Shown here in pieces: positions 21,788 to 33,800 of a DNA stretch of 64,000 bases; positions within the stretch are counted from its first letter, which is position 1, and each line of letters begins with the position of its first letter. The stretch covers positions 23,817,167 to 23,881,166 of the forward strand of contig OY987246.1 in NCBI GenBank assembly GCA_963920765.1, given 5' to 3'. A program made the translations under genes and the position numbers. The DNA comes from Ulota crispa (lineage: Eukaryota > Streptophyta > Bryopsida > Orthotrichales > Orthotrichaceae). The notes beneath the pieces were generated by a model that saw only the letters and a list, made by a program, of their open reading frames with translations, made no database searches and had not been told where the DNA came from.

Positions 21788-22084
21788 ATGGATTCCAGCG
21801 GCCATGGACAAGCGCAAGGGCAGCAGCACGAGGCAGGGGACGCGACTACTCAAAAGACCGCAGATTTGACGGCATTTGTGCAGAACCTGCTGCTCCAAAT
21901 GCAGACGCGGTTTCAGACAATGTCGGAGTCTATCATCACAAAGATCGACGACATGGGATCTCGCATTGACGAGCTCGAGAGGAGCATCGGTGAGCTGGTG
22001 AAGGAGAGTGGTGCATCCGATCCTGTGCCCATGCCTCCCTCCAACTCTTCATACCAAGAACTCCGGGGCGGTTCCACAAAATGA
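21788..22084 (+). CDS. HSBP: Heat shock factor binding protein
   Basis: 98 residues in one exon. HSBP is a small coiled-coil protein that binds the trimerisation region of heat-shock factors and dampens the heat-shock response; it acts in cytosol and nucleus. Residues about 24-63 are nearly identical to what I know of plant HSBP: TADLTAFVQNLLLQMQTRFQ, then TMSESIITKIDDMGSRIDEL, followed by ERSIGEL, a continuous heptad-repeat helix. The N-terminus is Gln/Gly-rich and the tail (PVPMPPSNSS) is Pro/Ser-rich, as usual in plants, where the protein is about 80-90 residues. The ATG at 21,788 was chosen over an upstream in-frame TTG. The gene stands alone, 260 bases beyond the element cluster. Confidence 0.92.
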   Translation: MDSSGHGQAQGQQHEAGDATTQKTADLTAFVQNLLLQMQTRFQTMSESIITKIDDMGSRIDELERSIGELVKESGASDPVPMPPSNSSYQELRGGSTK

Positions 22085-24196
22085 GTGCCATGATGAGAAC
22101 TCTGGAACAGCACACATGTGGTGAGATCTTGCATCGCCTTGGCTATGGCAGTGGTTTATTCGAAGACGTTACACAACATTTTGTGATCAAGCGGTTTGTT
22201 GTCGTAAATTTATCGAGCTGATGTTGATTGGACTTTCTTTCTCGGTTTCTCAGTTATTTGTAGAGCGTAGTTTTGCAATTTTGCAGACAGGTCTTGCAAT
22301 GTCGAACGGAGTCGAGGTAACAAGCTCCAGAATGTCACCAGAGGTAATAGAGAGTCACCAAGAAACTTTTTGCTGGCTTCCCTAGGTTGGAAGATACATG
22401 GATTATCATTGTAGCCACTCTTCTGATAGCATTTTTTTAGGTTCAACATATCTTTGTTCAAAGGTTTTATACTCGGCCACAGATTTGGATTACGGACGTT
22501 GTGCTGCTGATCCTCTGAGTTGCTGCGAGATTATTTTTAGTAGGTGAGGGGTTCAATTGACTGCAGATATTGCAGATTCTGTGTCACTGGCAATCTGGTT
22601 GATGCCACTTTTTGAATGTAAATATACTTCAAGGATATCATGTTTTCTCGTTTCAAAGCTTAATTGAATGGCCTGACAATTTTGGCTGTTTCTATAACAT
22701 TAGGAGCAATTTTGAGATTATGTAGTAGCTTCTACTTTATGATTTCTATGAATTGATCTGATGTGTAGAATATATATAAGTGAGAACATGCTGTTTTGCT
22801 TAATTACTCTCCTATGTTTCATGGTATAGGATATTTTGTCGAGATTTTTTGTTCCGTGTAGAATCTGTAGACATACTGAAATGGTTATTGTTGTCGACGG
22901 TAATCGAGTGGATATCTCTGAGCTTGTGAGAGGATTTTCATGCTTTGATCTGATTTGTCTTATGCCCTCTTGCCAGTAGTGCTGATAATTGAAAGTTGGA
23001 GAATAGAATTACGGTTAAGTTCATGTGTATATTTGCAGTCCAAGTATGACAAAGCTTGATATGTAGCTATAAGTCTAAGGTTTGCCTGCATGTGATGGCG
23101 GCTTCTGATTTTGGACAGACTTATGACTGCATCGAGTGCTCAAACGTGAAGCAACTCTATAGACCCTTGCTACTAGGAGTCTAAATGTCCAAGGACTCCG
23201 AATAGCAAGGCATTGTTTCTTCAAGTTCTTTTTTAATTTTGAAAAAAATGACACCTATATGTTCGTTATGCTGTAGATTATTTACAGAAAAGTAATGCCC
23301 GTCAGTTTCGGGGATTACCCTTCAGTATGTGGAACATTTTGTTCATGGTGATCAATATGGGAGTTGCACACTTTTGTGCACTTAGGTGATTTGCAACGTT
23401 GCAAGAGCTTGTCCTTTGCACCTGTGTATGAGTAGTTCTTAGTTGTCACAGATATTCATCAGATTGTTATCTACTGAACAGCCATCAAATTTGGACCTTT
23501 AGAAAGAGTACTGTTCTCTCATTCGTTTCCGTTGGTTTTCAACATGACGAATGGTTTCAGTCAATTATACCTTTGCTTATCAGGGCTTGTGGATACATAA
23601 AGTATAATTACAGTTTGAGCTAGCAGAGTTTGACACCGTATTAGACAACCTTGGGGATATGAACTTGGCTTGGACACATAAGTAACATAGTTTTGAACAA
23701 CCTTGAATTTTATCGGTATGTCTAGCTAGCTTCATATTATAAACCTTCCTTCGATTATGCATCATCCAAATTCAGTCGAGTCCAAGGCTTACTTTGCATC
23801 ATCCCCGTGGAGTTCCTCACAATATATCTTGTACCTCGTTTAGCGATGTTTTTGTGTCTTAGGTCGAACTGAAGCCTCTCTTGGGGAATTTCAATGAATT
23901 ATAAACTCCACCTTTGACTTGATTGTTTGTGACGCCTTTGTAATTTGCAAATTGAACACAACGATTCTCAGCTTTCAGATTATCCGGTCCATTTTGCACA
24001 TGTCATGACAATTGGTACTTGACTATGAATACAGCTCATCTCAGAACTTGAATTGATGGAGTTGGAGCTCAATGTATGCAGTGATTTGGTTGTGGTCTAT
24101 GAAAAATTAGCCAAAATTTTATAGCTTATTCTGCTTTTACAAGAAGCTACGTGGTACACTCTTGCTTGCCTTGTTCCCAATAAGCACAACATGTGC
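22085..24196. other. Downstream of HSBP, no gene recognised
   Basis: The first several hundred bases are probably the HSBP 3' untranslated region. Base composition remains more even than in the repeat-filled regions and no paired repeats are visible, so part may be transcribed, but no open frame shows a domain. Confidence 0.45.
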
Positions 24197-25024
24197 ACTA
24201 CACTAATAATGGTATTTAGTGTTAGCAACACTAATTACAAACCGCAACACTAAATGTCAACAATTCCCTTAATGTTACCAATATTAAATGTCAACCTATA
24301 CACTATTTGTCAACTATTGTAATTTTTGGGAGTAATTTTTTTACAAGTTTACATTTAGTGTTAGAAATTGGTTCATTTTTATTACAACAAAAAAACATAA
24401 ATTAAATTCATGAGTTAATATCTAAACAACTATTTGGCGCAAACTACAAACTTGGGCCAAATTGAGTTTGTCCATTAGATTAGAATCATTGTCATTGTTC
24501 ATTAATGAAAAATGATAAATAATATTCAAAAAATTCAAAATCCAAAAAATCCAAAAATCCAAAAATTTGAAATAATAGTAATAATAATAATAATAATAAT
24601 TTCTTCAAAAAAATATTAATTTTTTCTCCAAAAAAGGGTTAATTTTTTTATTTAATGTTATAATCTTGTGTTCCCAAAGTTCCCAATGAAGTTTCCAAAG
24701 TTCCCATATGACATTCCCAAAGTTCCCAATGAAGTTTCCAAAGTTCCCATATGGCATTCCCAAAGTTCCCATATGATGTTCCCAAATTTCCCATAGGACG
24801 TTCCCATAGTTCCCACATGACGTTCCCATAGTTCTCACATGATGTTCCCATAGTTCCCACATGATGTTCCCATAGTTCCCATAGTTTGGAGGAGGCAACA
24901 AAGCGTATTGTGCATAAAAAGAAGGCAACTCTAAATGCAAACTAGTTGAGACTTAGTGTGAGTGAAGTTAAAGTGCAGGTAACACTATTAGTACCATAAC
25001 ACTAAATACCATTATCAGTGTAGT
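24197..25024. mobile_element. Inverted-repeat element with CACTA-like end and inner minisatellite
   Basis: About 828 bases. The left end reads ACTACACTAATAATGGTATT and the right end reverse-complemented reads ACTACACTGATAATGGTATT, both continuing TAGTGTTA. The left end is preceded by C, giving CACTA, but the right is not, so a CACTA assignment is tentative. The interior holds a TAA microsatellite (24,578-24,600) and a minisatellite (24,668-24,890). Non-coding. Confidence 0.65.
24668..24890. repeat. Minisatellite of TTCCCA-AGTTCCCATATGA units
   Basis: About ten or eleven imperfect copies of a roughly 21-base unit such as GTTCCCATAGTTCCCACATGAT. It makes long open frames on the minus strand (repeated MGTLGTSYGNFGN-like), which are repeat translations, not genes. 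Confidence 0.85.
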
Positions 25025-27646
25025 TCACATTTGTTACTATGCTTGTTGTTTTCTACATTGAATTGAGAGGCGCCTCACACTATGCTCCATGTCCCATTAA
25101 AAAAAATTTGAAATTTTGTTTAATACAAAGCCAAAACTTGGGATTTAGTGCTTCATATTATGTCCAAAGATCCAATTTATTTGGCCCACATGGTAAAACT
25201 TTTTGAAAGTTTTGATACCAAAGAAGGTGCAACTACATTCAAATTTGGGGTGACCATTTAGCTAAACCAAATTGCCAATCTAAGTAACACCAATATTTTT
25301 GCATGAAATATTCACAATGTTCTCTGGTATATCTTTATGTTGTTAATAACCCAACAAAGGTAGGATCTTGCATTGAGGTAGGACTTTTAGAGATGGGACT
25401 TGGGATAAAGGGCGAAGTGCCTAAGTAGTTAGATGCATGTAGTATTCAATGTAAATCAATGAGGCCTAATTATCCACATGTAATTAGCAGCCACTTGAAA
25501 AAAATTCCAGAAACCAAAATTCCAGAAACCCACAAGTTGGCTTCCAGCTACACAACACTCTGTAGTATACAGGAGAAGAACTTTATTATATTCTTTGAGA
25601 AGCAACTTACATTGTAATCCATATTCTTGTTATGCACAATATCTATTACATACACGTAGTTAGTAGAAGGTATCAAAGGTTACAAGGAGAGCCATTAATG
25701 GAACGCCATACAAGCTACCTTCAATGTAAGCCAAAATTCTAAGTCCTTTTTTGGTTGCCATCTAGAACGAAGAAAGACAAAATCTCACAATTGCTAGAGA
25801 GTACCATGTTCCAAATATTATTTTTATGCTTTGAAGTGGAACTTGGCATTAACAAAGGATATTGTTTAACCCTTAAACGTCAAAAAGAACATCTTTTGTC
25901 CTCCCGTTTCAATAAAAGATTATGTACTACAAAAAGAAGTTGTTTTTTGTTTTCTTTTTATCAAAGTGATTGTAAACATATGATCCATCATGGAAGGATA
26001 CAAAATTTATAATTAGATGCACTCATATTTTTAGGTGACCCAAATTGTGAGAAGATTCAAAATCACGGTGTAAGGTTCCAAGCAACTCTTCTTGAAATTC
26101 CATGGGGCACCATGCATTGTTGACTTTTACGGCATTAAGAAATAATATTATAATTGCTAAGCACTTGGTGCTATTGTAAAGAGTACTATAGCTGGACTAG
26201 TCATGGTGACTAGTGCAGCATTTAAGGGTTAAGTACTATCTCAAATTTATGCTAAACTTTGAGATTAAATAAACTCTATCAGGTTCATGGAACCATCCAA
26301 AACAAAAAGAAAAAAAAAATTAAACAAACAAAAAATGAAAAAAAAGTCTTAGTCACAATATAAATTATAAAAAATTCCTGTCATTACTATCCATGCAGGT
26401 AGGTGTTTTCGGCGGTGAAATAATGTAACAAAAGAAATGTAATTTTTTGGTCTCAATTTGCTAAGGTTTACAATCTATTGATTGCACAATTTTTTTGCCG
26501 CGACTCAATTACGTAGAGAGAATATCTGGACTTGTTGAATAATGTTATGATTGTTACAACTAGTGTTTTGGGAGAATTGACAAATCGAGTGTTGCAATTA
26601 AATGAAAGTGTAAGCAGATTTTTATTGGACTTTGAAAGTACAAGTTAAAATTGGTCTCATTTTCCGAAAAAAGAAGATCTAATTATGATACAAATAGATA
26701 CAAATAGAGGTAGTAACCAAAGTAGATTTGTGAAAATTTGATTTGATACAGGAAGTGAAGGATGGTAGTTGGTTGATCTAAAACCTCACCAAACAGCCTA
26801 ATATACTAGTGAAAATGAAATTGTGAGCCTAAAAGAAGCACACATCTACTTACATACAAGGGTAAAAGTAAAATTTGCCGTTATTTGGAGTTGGTTGATT
26901 GTATCTTCAATCTTGACTTTAACTTAATTACATTTTTTAGATTTAAATATGAAACAAAATTTTCAAGTTCAATCTTCTAGTGGTAAGTTTCTACCCCAAT
27001 GTGCATACGCCAAGTGAAAAGATTAAAGTTTTTCTACCTTATGTTTACAAGTAATTCTAATTCAATATACCAAACCTATCTAAACCATGATATCAATGGT
27101 TGTGCACTAAAATCATTATAAAAGTAAGTTTTCTTAATAAATGACAAGCTTGCCTCTATCTTTTTCCAAATCCTCTCTTACCTTTTACAAGGTTTTCAAA
27201 TGAGAGAAGCTCCATTTTTGTTAACAACCAAAAATAATTAAAATTTGCCCCCAACTTGTGGTTGATCAATAATGTCATGAATGGAGTGTCCAACTCTTGT
27301 ATTTGGAAATTGAAGACATTTGTTTTGTTTTGTTTTTTTTGGACTTTGTCAACTCTTGGTTTTCTTTACGACATTTTAAAGAGACTTTGCAATTGTCCAT
27401 ACTAATAACGTCTTGTTTCAAGTTCTTCATTAAACTATGAATTAGTCATACTTAACAGGACGTTTTTATCATATTCTCATACTTAGAAACATCGTATGCC
27501 TATAATTAGATATATTAAAAGCTTGCTTTGGCTTTTTGTATGCCTATAATTAGATACATAGTTAAAGTTTCCTTTGCTTTTTTTTACTTTTCTTCAAAAT
27601 TTAGTTCTTTCCCAAAATCATGAGAACAAACCAAATGGCCTCTCAT
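25025..27646. other. AT-rich intergenic DNA
   Basis: Contains the short TTAA element at 25,866-26,232, an A-rich run at 26,300-26,345 and a roughly 60-base direct duplication near 27,490-27,590 (TGCCTATAATTAGATA twice). Nothing else recognised. Confidence 0.5.
25866..26232. mobile_element. TTAA-CCC element T5
   Basis: 367 bases. Left TTAACCCTTAAACGTCAAAA; right end reverse-complemented TTAACCCTTAAATGCTGCAC. The interior is unlike the other TTAA elements. Non-coding. Confidence 0.6.
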
Positions 27647-28383
27647 CAATCCATCCATCCATCCATCATTGCCGTTTATCCATCCATTCATCCATCTTCT
27701 CATACATTCATCATCCTCTCATCCATTCATCCATCCATTCATCCATCCTCTCATACATTCATCATCCTCTCATCCATCCATCCTCTCATTTATCCATCCT
27801 CTCATCCATCCATCCATCCTCTCATCCATCCATCCATCCTCTCATCCATCCATCCATCCTCTCATCCATCCATCCTCTCATCCATTCATCCATCCATCCA
27901 TTGATTCATCCATCCATTTGTCCATCCTTTCATACATCTATCCATTCATCCATCCATCCATTCGTCCATCATTACCATTTATCCATCCATCCTCTCATCC
28001 ATTCATCCATCATCTCATACATCCATTATTCATCCAACCATTCATTCATCCATCATTATCATTTATCCATCCATCCTCTCATCCATCCTCTCATACATCC
28101 ATTATTCATCCAACCATTCATTCATCCATCATTACCATTTATCCATCCATCCTCTTATCCATTCATCCATCCTCTCATCCATCCTCTCATACATCCATTA
28201 TTCATCCAACCATTCATTCATTCATCATTACCATTTATCCATCCATCCTCTCATCCATCCATCCACCCATTCATCCATCATCACCATTTATCCATTCATC
28301 CAACATTACCATTTGTCCATTCATTCATCAACCCACTCATCCATCATGACCATTTCTTCATCCATTCATCCATCCATCCACCA
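27647..28383. repeat. Long ATCC-type microsatellite with higher-order units
   Basis: About 740 bases of ATCC/CATT repeats. It starts as ATCCATCCATCC and becomes a mixture with CTCTCATCC and TTATCC. Between about 27,975 and 28,240 a longer unit of about 80-100 bases (TTATCCATCCATCCTCTCAT, then CATTATTCATCCAACC) repeats about three times. All plus-strand frames stay open, giving a 341-residue Ile-His-Pro-Ser repeat that is not a gene. It lies about 2.4 kb upstream of the first sure ATG9 exon. Confidence 0.93.
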
Positions 28384-28639
28384 CCACTTGTTCGTCCGCA
28401 GGTCGTCCGCGCTTCCATCCTGGACCACCACCGTCAACCCCAGTCAAACGGAGGGAAAATCAAAAATCCCGAGGGATATAAAACACATTCAATTGCAATA
28501 TGCCGGTTCAACTGGCCGTGTCCCGAAGCACGAGGCAACAAAGCCTTGCACTTGCACTTGAATAAGCTTACTGTACCACCAGCGCACCAGCCGTCGTGAC
28601 GAGAGAAGAAGTTGAATGAATAGCCGTCGCCGCCCGTCT

Positions 28640-30552
28640 CTCGCAGGTCGCGGCGCAACTTCAATTTTGCCTCGGAACCAGCTCCGGCGACGGACGGACC
28701 GCCATACTCTTAACTCACTTTGATTTGTCTCAATCCTCGTTGCCGCACATCAAAACCTGCGCTGCTGCATTGACCATCGCCCCTTCCCCTGCCATGCCCT
28801 GCCCTCGACTAAACTTACAACAAGACTGAGTGAGCCCTTTGAACGCAAGCGCAACACGATTGGTTCTCTGATGATCTAATTTTGGACAACTTTTGATTGG
28901 CGTCGTTTCGCAAGCTTATATTACCCTCACCGGCCTTTTCGTACACAACGCTCATTACCATGCCTCAATAAGGCATTCGTGCAATCGGATCCATGATTGA
29001 GCGCTTCGAATTTAGGTTTGTCCGATTTTTTACTTTTGACGGAATCGGAGAGAGAGAGCGAGCGAGAGAGAGAGTGATGTATGCGAGGTGGTGCAATTGA
29101 CGGGGCTCTCGAGGTCGGTGCCTGTGGAATCTTTGGGAAACCCTAATTTGGAGGAGCGGGGAGAGTCGGTTGTGTAATTTGCGGGTGTTAGGGTTTGGCA
29201 TACGAGGTTTGCATATGGCGTGGTGTCGAAGGAAGGTTTGGTTGACGTGGCAGAGCGGGGTGGATTGTGAGAAGCTTGCAGCGGGAGGGTGAATTGGCGA
29301 GCAAGCGTCGGGTCGGAGGGGGGAGGGGAGAATCGTGGTGTGTGTATGAAGAGTTCTCGTTAGGGAGGGAGTGGCGGGGGTGGCGTCCTCTCGGGTTGAA
29401 AGGAAGGGTGCGATCGTTGGCGTGGAGTGTGGAGGATGAGTGTATCATGCAGGCGTAGAGATTGATGCGGGGAATTCGTCGTGTGTTTTGCAGCTTTATT
29501 CGGCGGTTTTGTCTTCAAAGTTCTAATTGGAGTACCAGGGTGAATTCTGCTGATCGGAAGCTTTCTCGCCTACGGAATGTAGGCGCTATCATCGTCGATT
29601 GGAGTGGAGATTGGCGGCCTCCTCAAGTTGCGACATTGCTGAGCTAGGTTAGTCTCTCTTCTGTGAATACAATCAATTGGCGGTTAGGCCTTATAATTGG
29701 TTCAATTGTGGTTCAGCTCATGGGCGAGCAGGATCGCAAAGAGCTCTCATGCAAATTCAATACTATCAGAGCCTCTTCGTCTTATGATTTCCTTGTCATG
29801 CTGCCAAAAAAAGCATCGGTGGAATAAAGTATTGCCAATCTGGCGTTCCTTTTTAGAGAGCCGAGTTCAAGACCGGAGACAGCATCTAGGTTAGGAAGGT
29901 TAGGAACGATCGAATGTCGCTTTTATGAAATTTGACTCCAGATTTCGGTGCGCTTAGTGATAGATGAACACATGATCGAATTGCGGAGTGATGGAATTAT
30001 AGTCCTCGGTTTATCTTTCAAGTGACGTGTGATTTTGCAGTCCCGTGAATTTTAAGTTGCATATTGGCACTCAACCTGTTCTTGAGGACATCGATCTTGC
30101 TCTCTTCAAATGAAGTCGGGGAGTTCTGCGAGGAGTATTTGGAGATTTTAGATGCTCCAACCTCAAAATCGTACGTGGAATCTCTCAGTTGGTTTAGGTT
30201 TGTGCGTGTCGCCGGTTTTCTTGAGGGCATAGACCGGAGGAAGATTAGGAGTGCACGGCCATGGAGTCAACCTTTGCTGGACGGCCTTTGCAGCACCAGT
30301 GTATTATCTGACAATTTTGAATTGCTCTGTTCATTATTTGACCTTTCCAGAGCTTCATGGTGTTTTATGCGTTTGATGGATTCAGGGACAGTGGACGAAT
30401 GCCGTGCTGGATCAGTATGCGAGCAATGTTTTGGTTTGTAAGGCGGGTTTGCGAGGCGTTTGCAGTGTGCTGAGATTAGCAGAACCTTGGGGACCAGAGT
30501 TAGAAGTAGGTGGTTTGGCGCGGCTGGTGCAGCCCGCTGGCTGCCTCAAATT
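28640..30552 (+). promoter_or_regulatory. Probable promoter and 5' untranslated region of ATG9
   Basis: GC-richer than its surroundings. It includes a GA-rich tract (29,048-29,073, GAGAGAGAGCGAGCGAGAGA), which is common near plant transcription starts, and several donor-like and acceptor-like sites that could belong to a 5' leader intron. No open frame in it resembles the conserved ATG9 N-terminus. Exact start of transcription cannot be told. Confidence 0.4.
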
Positions 30553-30597
30553 ATGTTCCGCAACAATGCAGTCTTAAGAGGCGTCCAGCATGGATTG
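30553..30597 (+). CDS. ATG9: Candidate first coding exon of ATG9
   Basis: The first sure ATG9 exon begins at a CAG acceptor in phase 0 and has no start codon, so an upstream coding exon is needed. This short ATG-led frame (MFRNNAVLRGVQHGL) ends in phase 0 before a GT (GTCTGT) and would join in frame. The frame is open upstream to another ATG at 30,460. Against it: the donor is poor, and the usual plant ATG9 N-terminal motif with Trp residues and GESPL-like sequence is absent. Another exon further upstream is equally possible. Confidence 0.3.
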
Positions 30598-30830
30598 GTC
30601 TGTATATCCTTCATATACCTAACTTTTTTCTTTTTTAGGGTTTCCATGTGTTCATGGTTAATGATGGATGCACATCTGTCAGCCTTGGTGACTCATTCAT
30701 TAGCTCTCCAATGTTGTATTCTCCTGTTTAGAACGGCAATACGTATGTTTTATGCTAATAAGGCAACAAGGATGTGCCTTTTTCGTTGGAGCTGTTCTTT
30801 CTGACTTGAGAGGAGATTGGTTTCCTGCAG

Positions 30831-33800
30831 GCTGAAGTGGAGCTGCCTGAGTATCACCGGCTTTCTAGTGGTGAAGATGCTGCAGGTCCCCCGGACTTCT
30901 TTCGAGGTGAAACTTTCAAGTGGGGAGCAGTGACTGATCTTGATGATTTCTTTCAGCGGGTCTACCAGTACTATTGTGATAAAGGCTTCTGGTGTATCTT
31001 CACTCAGTGGTTGTGCGAGCTTGTCTCGCTGGGGTTCACCATCGGCTTCTCTGGATTCCTTGTATTATTTGTAAATTGGCCGGGTTTACTCAATGCCAAG
31101 TGTGGTATAGATGCTATCGACGAAGGGAACTTACATAATTGTGATCTTGTAAAAGAGGCACTTCATGAACATCCGCTAACTCCGTTCACTCTTCTCAAGC
31201 TCTTCTTCGTCGCCTATCTTGTCCTTCTCTCCGTGTATTGGTTATTCTGTTTCCTGCGATTTTTTATTCAGCTGCGCGATACACTTGAAGTACGGCACTT
31301 CATACACAGCAGGTGCGTGCCTTCTGAAGATATCATTGGAAGGATTGTAATTTTCTATTTTGTCTCTTGTCTCGCTTGGTAGTTGCTGAGTACGTGGAGT
31401 TCTTTAATACTAGGTCAGAAATTTGTTATAATCTGTCACCAGCAATTGTGTAGTTTGTTTCTTAGATCTAATGTTCATTTATTCCAGAAAAGGTTCAGCA
31501 GTTAGATATGCTAACGTGTAGCGTTTTCTCCTGGCAGTCTCGCTGTTTCAGAGAATGAACTGCAAACAATGGCCTGGCCGACACTGGTTGACAAAATTGT
31601 GCAGTTGCAACAACATGAACGGCTTTGTATTGTGCGACAACTTTCTGCGCATGACATAGTTAGTCGCATCATGCGGAAAGAAAACTATCTAATCGGTCTA
31701 TTGAACAAGGGAGTATTAGGCCTAGATGTGCCTTCGTGGGTGCCAGGGGCAGGGCCTATGCTGAACCATGGCAGAAAGCGGCTAGTCTTGACAAAATTGG
31801 TTGAATGGAGCCTCAACTGGTGCATTCTCCAGCAAATGTTCGACAGGTAACGAACTGTCGATTGTTGTCACATTCTCTATATAATGTATTTGGCGAGAAA
31901 ATATCGAGAGGATGCTTGTTCAATTTGATTAAAGGCAGTAGTGCAAATGGTGATTGAAAGCTTTCTACTGAGTAACATCAATGGGCCTGTTGTCCTCGTA
32001 TTCTTGACCAACTTGTGATTTTAACTGTGCTTTGTAATTTTGTATTGCAGTAACTTTTTGATTCACAGAGACTTCACAAGTAACCCTGTACGCCTACGCA
32101 AGAGATTGGTGTTGCTGGGCGCTACTATGTTGCTCCTGTCACCTTTTTACGTGATATTCATGTTCTTTTTATTCTTACTTCGGAATGCTGAATTATTCTA
32201 CCATAATCCTGCATCGATGAGTTCCAGACGGTGGTCGAATTTGGCGAAGTGGAACTTTCGAGAGTTTAATGAGGTAGCAACTCTGGTCCATATTTCATTT
32301 CCATTTCCTATGTTCCGAGATTTTTTCTATTTTAGGGTGTCGAGCCTGGTGAGCAATGTTTAGCAATTTCAACTGGACTATAATCACTATGTCTACTAAT
32401 GCCGACGTTCTTGGTGTCTCTCTATGCAGCTGGAGCATATGTTCAAGCACCGTGTGAATTCCAGCTATAAGCATGCTGTGGAATATGTGAAGCAGTTTCC
32501 GTCCCCTATTGTCAGCATGATTGCGAAACTTGTTTCGTACATAGTTGGTGCATTTGCAGCTGTTATTATTTTAATCTCGTTGATCGACGAATCCCTTCTG
32601 GAAGGCCATGTGAGTGCTCTGGCTAGCTCTAAATTATCGATATGGATCTCTGTTACCTTTGTAATTGGAATCAGTGTGCTTGAATCATGCATTTGAAATA
32701 TTCAAATCTGGAACCTTTAGCGTGGTGTGATTGATTTGTCCCTATCAAACGGATACTTTTGTTTGCATATGCAAGCCAACTGTGATGTATATTCCTCATC
32801 TGTTGTTTGCAATTTCCGAGATTTTAAGAGGTTTTATCTCTTTGTTTAAACGATTTTGTGACATTTGTGATTGAACAGATTGGAAGGCACAATTTGATCT
32901 GGTATACAGCCTGCTTTGCAACGGTCTTGATGATCAGTAGGTCGTTGATTATGGAGGACTATCAGGTCTTCGATCCACTGGGGGTCATGCGACAGATTTC
33001 AAGCCATACCCATTACATGCCCAAACACTGGCGAGGTGTTGAAAATACAGAAAGTGTTCGGTTAGAGTTTGAGGGTCTGTTTAAGGTACAAACTGTCGTC
33101 TTTTAATCTTGACTTCAAGTTAATTTTGGTTTCATCTGGTGGTCGAATTTTGAGAGAAAATGTTCCAATTTGGGCGGTAGAAAGGATTGTGCACTCTATA
33201 ACCACTTTTTGGTACTTTCTGCGAAATACGATCCGCGACGGCTAGTACCGTGATGTCAATCAGTTCGATGCTATTTACAATCAGTCCTTGGCTAATCTTA
33301 TTTCGGTTGTGAACTGTTTATTGATATACAGTACAAAGCAGCGCTGTTCTTTGAGGAGATACTGTCCATCTTTGTTACGCCCTTCATTCTTATCTTCGCA
33401 TTGCCAAAGGTGAACCCATCGCTTAAACTATTTTTTTTGATTAAGCAAAATTTATTTTTCTTCTTGCAATAGGTTTGAATATATATGATAAAAGGCAATG
33501 TGTAACCTGTTCCTCAGCAGTGATACTTTACTGAGGTTCTGAAAACTAATTTTTAGTTGCTTGGCTGTGTAGTGCGTGGAAGATTTGCTGCTATTTGTTG
33601 AAGATTTCACCGTTCATATTGAAGGTGTCGGCCATGTCTGCAGGTGAATATGTTTTTCTGCCTTGATTGTGGTTCCAAACGAGAGGAGTTGGCTTTACGA
33701 GAGGAGAGTACATTCAGTATGTTTGGTAGAAAACTTCTTGTAGGTATTGCAAAGAAGTAGAACACATTCCTTTCCTTGTGAAGGCCCTGAGTGCGGTTTT

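Noticed and set aside
24605-24940. Minus-strand frame of 111 residues with repeated Gly-Asn-Tyr/Trp motifs
   Set aside because: It reads the 21-bp minisatellite; the repeated protein pattern follows from the DNA repeat.
27574-28599. Open frame of 341 residues rich in Ile, His, Pro and Ser
   Set aside because: It is the translation of the ATCC microsatellite; other plus frames are also open and no domain or splice pattern is present.
30064-30441. 125-residue frame upstream of ATG9
   Set aside because: No similarity to the ATG9 N-terminus; its donor-like site would join in the wrong phase to the exon at 30,831.
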